In this document: positions 59,063 to 64,000 of the stretch, in pieces | Position numbering within the stretch: the first letter of the stretch is position 1 | How the letters are laid out: every line of letters begins with the position of its first letter | Assembly (NCBI RefSeq): GCF_013368755.1 | Contig: NC_049563.1 | Span: 806,001 to 870,000, forward strand | Reading direction: 5' to 3' | Origin: Talaromyces rugulosus | Lineage: Eukaryota > Ascomycota > Eurotiomycetes > Eurotiales > Trichocomaceae | DNA length: 64,000 nt | Made by a program: the position numbers and the translations under genes | The notes under the pieces: generated by a model | What the model was told of the DNA's origin: nothing | Seen by the model: only the letters and a program-made list of their open reading frames with translations | Database searches by the model: none

Positions 59063-61988
59063 CTAGATATCCCGCACCAGTCTCGCCCCAGCCCAGGCAT
59101 ATGGGTAATTATGCTGGTACCAGTTCACGCTGCTTTCATTAGTTTTCTATTTTCTATTCTCAATAGAAAATGACAATAAAAGTACTCACAAACTTGTCCT
59201 CCCCGCAATCCGGGGGTGCGTAGCCCACGAGCCGCCCAGGACAACGTGGTGCTTCCCATCGAAGAAGTCGGCTATAGTCAAGATTAGCAAGGATGCTCAC
59301 CACGTGAATGCACAAAGCCTACAGGTGTAGCCGGGATATATATCCATCGCCTCAAAGCCCTCGTGCTTAGACAGTAGCGAGCTGGTCCACTCCCATACTC
59401 CACCTAGCTCGCTCTGGCCGGCGAGTTTGTCGCCATTGGGAGTTACGGGGACAGGGTGCCAGTGCTGGAAGCCGACATTGGCTCCAGAAAGGTCGACAAA
59501 CAAAGAATCTTGATTATGTAGCCTGTGACCGTTGCTACAGCGTAGGAGTTTAGAAACTAGCATGATATACTTAAAGAGACTTGGAGTAAACTCACCTGGC
59601 ACCATTAGACACGCCATTGCTCCGTTCCTTTTTCAGCGCGGCGGCGTGTCTATATATCGACCGGGCCTCTTCGAAAGTGGGAAGCCGGCAGTTCTTCCAT
59701 TCTGCATATCCGGACAACTCGTCATATGAAGCCATAACCGGCCAGTCGGCTGCTAAAACAAAGGAGACGGGCCCAAAGACAGTCCGTACTGCGTAATTGA
59801 ACATGTTGTTACCATGCCCACTGGCCGCTCCATCTGCGTGGAGTCCATTGAAAGTACCGTTCCAGCTATTTGCAGCCTGAATAACCCATGACGCCGGCAT
59901 TCGGTGGTTTCCGCTTTGTTCCATGTACTGCAAATACTCTAAATTTGTTACCGCGCGTCCCTGAGCTTCAAAGGCAGGTACGGTGACCGATCTCTGTGGT
60001 TTTTCATTGTCCCAGCCAAAAGAACCATGGGGGACAGCGGCTTTATCGTCATCGGCTAAGCCGATTGTGAACGTCTGCTGAGGGATGGAGAACCACTCAT
60101 TCTCTTTCTCATTACATCTAGCATCCAATGCGATTTTCTCGAAATCAGGTATAGCAATTCCAGTTGGAGGCAAAGTCTTGTCACTCTGCAAAAGCATGTA
60201 GAGAAAGGTTTCTATATGCATGACCTCGTGCTCGAAGCTAATCCAAAATGCCTCGCTGAGGATTCGGTTTTGTGTCAGATTCTCCGTTTTTAGGAGTCTC
60301 TGTACACGGCTGCGAACGTTTTCCTGGTAGTTGAGGATTTCTCCCAGGGCCGGCCATTCATCAGGTATCTCACTGTGAGTGTGGCATTGTTCCGGGTTGT
60401 CCACATCGGGATCAACACCACGTTCGAAGATCAGCCTGTAATTCTTCGGTTCGGTCAGTTTACTGCGCGTTGCACGAGTCAGGTGGATATCTATATAGCT
60501 GCATTAGAACGACCTCAATGGGGAGTAATAGTAGCAAACATACCGAGAAAGGTTGGAATATGTCCTAAGTAAAATATCAAGGCATTTCTCAGCTTGATCG
60601 GCTGGGCTAGTAACTCTTCCCGGGGAACCATAGTCTTGGAGACAATGTCCCATGCTGCCCATAAGGACTTCCACTCTTCCCAGTTCGGAATCGAACCGAG
60701 AGAATACTCGCTTGGCGGAGTAGCGAATCTGAGGCTGGCCGATGAAAGCATGTGGAGGTCTGTGGTAAAGAAAGGTTACGGTGAGTAATTGAACAATGTA
60801 AATCCAGTATTTGGGTTTCCAAGACAATGCTGAGATGCAAGGAGTTGCAAAACGGTCTGAGTGGCTGCAGATTACGTGCGGGGAAGGAAATAGTAATCAG
60901 GACGTACGATAGTCATCAGTGGCATTTCCTAATGCAGCCACATTGATAAGCCCCGCCCTACGCCACAGATGGTCTCGTTCTTGAGCATTGTATTTATATG
61001 CTTCCTCAAAAAGGATCCTCTCGCCCTTTTGTAACCGAATCCCATTGATGGAGACATCTTGGGTCGGGACATAAAAGGCACGGTGGCACCCATCGGTGTC
61101 GTTATACGAGGATTCAATGGTCCATTGGTCCAATTTAAAGGCTTCGTGGCCTAAAACTTCATTGGCGTGAATCAGCCCATTGACATAAAAGCGGCGCGTG
61201 ACACCCTGGGAGTCATTATAGGCGCCGTAGACTCTATTCCTGTCTTTACAGCTGTCAAGGCCAATAATTAGCGAGTCAGCCGGGCCCAGCAGTCTTGCAT
61301 ATTGATTCAAGAATTCTGCAGCGGCGGGGCGATTGAAGTTTCCCATGGAGGAGCCTAGAGAAATCACGCATGTGGGCTGCTTCCTATTTTCCGGGTCTTT
61401 CAACCACTCGATAGCATCATCATATGTCCCATGCAACCCCTTCAACTGAACATACTGGTAGGACTGGGGAGAGACTTCGACAAAGGTGCGTTTCAGTTCC
61501 TCCAGGGATAGGTCCAAAGCCCAATAGTCCACTCGCTTCTGCATGTCTTCAAATTGTTTCAACAATATCTCGACTTTACGAAGGTTCCTAGATGCTTGTT
61601 AAAATCGTCTGAGCGAGAGGGACACAGTGCCGTCGGCTGCTTGGCATGGCATGTTTGCTCTCCAGAGCCGGATTTAAAAAACACACCCGCTACCCAGTTC
61701 CACAATCTGTGAATTTTCCGGCAGTCTCTTAGCGATCGCCCTAGCGTGAGTTTCCAGCGTTTGGATCTCGGCATTTGTCAGGTAGTATTCATCCAAGTAG
61801 GTAATCTCCTCGAACAGGCGGAGGCCGACAGTATCGTATAGTAGCAACGTAGGAAACGAGCGAGCCTTGCCCTGGGGCGGATCCAGGCCATCTTGGATAG
61901 CGTCGACAGCAGAGAAGCCCCCCGAGTCTTTGACCCGAATGTCGATGATGTCGACGGCCGAATTGTTCAAGACCAACGCAGGAGACAT
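59063..61988 (-). CDS. egt1: Ergothioneine biosynthesis protein Egt1 (EgtD-EgtB fusion)
   Basis: Two-step enzyme: the N-terminal methyltransferase makes hercynine (trimethylhistidine); the C-terminal non-heme iron sulfoxide synthase couples it to cysteine. Starts MSPALVLNNSAVDIIDIRV. Exons seen: 61988-61687, 61587-60908, 60759-60544, then several more to the stop at 59063. EgtD part: LYDTVGLRLFEEITYLDEYY and IVELGSG joined across intron 1, TCVISLGSSMGNF, LIIGLDSCKD. Then a DinB-like helical domain with HEVMHIE (H-x3-H-x-E iron ligands) in SFEHEVMHIETFLYMLL, and an FGE/sulfatase-modifying domain (TFTIGLADDD, NCRLPTFEEARSIYRHA, GGVWEWTSS, GGSWATHPRIAGR, NYPYAWAGARLVRDI). Length about 870 aa is normal. 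Converges with the radical SAM gene, with only about 175 bp between the stops. Confidence 0.92.
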
Positions 61989-62659
61989 GGTGGTCGGTTT
62001 GTGTGAAGTAGTTTAACACTGTCGAAAGATGGAATATTTTAATGCGTCGAGCAAGCAATGATTAATATTTCCGGTTCGAGACATAGCCTATCGTTATTAC
62101 ACGCATATGGGCCCACGGACCAGCTTCACACCCACAATCAGTTGACTGCCAATGACCAAAGAGGTCCCCACAGCCATGGATCACCAGCAGTCAAATTGGT
62201 CATCACCACTGCAAACGCCCAAGGCGCGAGAAAGGGGATTGGTCACGGCTGGCTTCGGATCAGGTTGGTGCCTTGATTTGTTTGTTCTAGATGCGGGGCT
62301 CATCGTCGTCATGATGTGTCTAGCCAAGCAAACATACCGTTTCTGGTGCCTAGGGTCTGTATCTCCGCACGGCATGCAAGAAGTACGTAGTAGTAGTATT
62401 ACAGGACGCGTCCCAAGCGCCTCGATCGATGACTACACATGCCAATGCAGCGCCGGTTGACTCGCTAATGATGAGCCGCGAGGGGGCGACTAAGGCAAGT
62501 CGGGGAAAGCAGCGCTGCATTAGTCTCCGGCCGTTTGCCCTGTTTGCGCCATTTGTCTTGTTTGGCCCGGGTCTAGGCGGGCGATGACATCAGCCGGCGT
62601 TTCCCATTATCAGATCTGATGACTGATTATTGTTACATTGTTTACTTTTCAATTGATGC
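61989..62659. other. Gap upstream of egt1
   Basis: 670 bp between the egt1 start and the stop of the last gene. A TGACATCA (CRE/bZIP-like) lies near 62585, and short GC-rich stretches at 62500-62600. No gene recognised; it probably contains the egt1 promoter. Confidence 0.4.
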
Positions 62660-64000
62660 TCATATCAAACATGGCACAAAATTACAAATGCTCAGAAAAG
62701 AGCACATGTCCCTTCCTTGGCGCAAATAATCACCTGCATTAAGGTCGTATTGCACCCATGATTTCACAAGCAATTTCCTCACCGAGACTAGACCTCTACC
62801 ATTGAACTTTTCAGCGGTGCAATCAATAAGATCGAGAATGAGGACTCTCTTGTTGTCTGTTCGCGCCTCAAGGCCAAAGATAAACAACGGAAAGGGTTTG
62901 TTGCAGTGCTCGATTTCCGATAATATCTGAAACGCGCTCTCGATCCATTCGTTGGTCTTGCTCGATGATCCGATCAGCTTTGTCGATTTTTTCGTGAAAT
63001 ATACCAGTATAGCCAGTACAAACAGTTCTCTGACAGCGAAACTCTCCGATTCTCCATTGAAGTCAGGTAGAGTCACACGTTGTTGTAATTGTTCGCGGAT
63101 GGAGATAAGCTGATTCTCGATATTGCCGAGCCAGGATATGTACTCCACAGAAAAGTAACGCGGGTCATCAGGGGATAACACATTGTAGCAAAATTCAGAG
63201 AATAGTTCCATAATCTTGTTCGTACGTCTCCCATGCTTGGTTATCTAGGTAAAGAACATCAGTACGGTTAATAACCGGACTATGATCACCTTACCTCATG
63301 GAAAGTGAACTGGGGAATTCCTTTCTCTAAGCCCAATCCTTTCGACAACTGCAACCCAAGAGACTGACGGCCATTCCAATGTCTCATACCAAGTCTTGCA
63401 AGCGTGTCGAAGTAGAACACCCACTGAAATAAAAGGGTTTGGTCTGTATCTTCTGTAGCATTATCTTGGTAGAATTGATTGATAATATTTTTCGTCCCGG
63501 ATAGATACAAAAGCCAGACTGGTGAGGACTGAGAGAACAGATGCATCTTCATGACTGTACGTTAGTCACATAATCACATCCTTCTTCTCAAGTTGCGAAT
63601 TGAGCTTACCTCTAATGAGCAGATAAGTATACCCGCAATGATGTGTTGCAAGGCCTCTTGACGCCCGATTCCATTTCGCATGGAGACTTTGAGCGAGCTC
63701 AAAGCTGTAGCCACGAATTTAGTGGCGTGCTTTGGGTTTCCATACTTGACGAGGACTGCCCACGCCAGCAAGCTATTCAGTACCGCACAGGAGGAATCAC
63801 TATCGTCGCGAATGGCCATTCTAGCAATCATACTGCAAAGACGCTGTAGGTCGATGGCAAACATGGGAAGGGACGGGAGTACAGTAGAAAAGACTTATTG
63901 GTCAGAAAAATGTATGTCCTGGTAATATCCTGGTCGACTCACAATAAGGTATAAGCTCCGCTTCAAAATCCTTCAAGGTATGACTTGATAGAGATAAGGT
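62660..64000 (-). CDS. Fungal_trans_2 transcription factor, N-terminus outside window
   Basis: C-terminal part of a regulator of the Fungal_trans_2 superfamily (Arg81/Upc2-like). The visible exons run from the right edge (HTLKDFEAELIPY), then FSTVLPSLPMFAIDLQRLCSMIARMAI, then MKMHLFSQSSPVWLLYLSGTKNIINQF with FQWVFYFDTLARLGMRHWNGRQSLGLQL, and finally ITKHGRRTNKIMELFSEFCYN to the stop at 62660. LLYLSGTKNI and FQWVFYFDTLAR are the characteristic blocks of this domain. Introns have clear GT/AG ends and CTAAC branch sites. The DNA-binding zinc cluster, if present, lies beyond the window. Target unknown. Confidence 0.8.

Overview
The window is nuclear DNA of a filamentous ascomycete, most likely a eurotialean (Aspergillus/Penicillium/Talaromyces type). 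This rests on short introns (about 50-110 nt, GT...CTAAC/CTGAC...AG), a full-length XlnR xylanase activator, a Kei1-type sphingolipid gene, a sulfite reductase hemoprotein, a fused Egt1 and many Zn2Cys6 regulators. The genus cannot be fixed from sequence alone. Coordinates below run from start codon to stop codon, with introns included; splice sites were chosen so that reading phase and family motifs continue across each junction.

Left part (1-4.9 kb), conserved housekeeping genes: V-ATPase proteolipid c'' (truncated by the window edge), Rab GTPase Ypt6, a Rossmann-fold NAD(P)-binding protein and Kei1. A decayed pogo/Fot1-type DNA transposon with perfect 45-bp inverted repeats and a TA target duplication (5384-7268) lies in the promoter side of the 1528-aa sulfite reductase gene (7673-12431). 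A CorA-like membrane protein and a 12-exon sugar transporter follow, separated by a 2.1 kb gap that may hold one 84-aa gene.

Middle part (20-31 kb), a candidate self/non-self recognition block: a kinase-ankyrin protein with a non-RD catalytic loop (HAD), then a 2371-aa NLR-like protein (NACHT_N, NACHT, ankyrin repeats). A 120-bp segment behind the kinase gene is a diverged copy of the segment behind the sulfite reductase gene 10 kb away.

30.9-38 kb returns to core genes: RNA polymerase III subunit Rpc5/Rpc37, phosphopantothenoylcysteine decarboxylase, and mitochondrial RNA polymerase Rpo41. At 38.6-42.5 kb a divergent pair joins a two-domain protein to a small protein with one C-terminal membrane helix. 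The two-domain protein has a chymotrypsin-fold protease with a Cys nucleophile fused to a worn and truncated nucleoside-phosphorylase domain. This pair is the best candidate for an undescribed system.

Right part (43-64 kb): XlnR, a GPI-anchored Ecm33/Sps2-like wall protein, a gene-poor accessory stretch (47.8-57.7 kb) with an SRPK-like kinase, two convergent transcription factors (one with a damaged zinc cluster) and a tRNA-Lys-like relic, then a mitochondrial PflX-type radical SAM protein, ergothioneine synthase Egt1, and a Fungal_trans_2 regulator truncated at the right edge. Sulfite reductase and Egt1 both belong to sulfur metabolism but are 47 kb apart and show no sign of being clustered.
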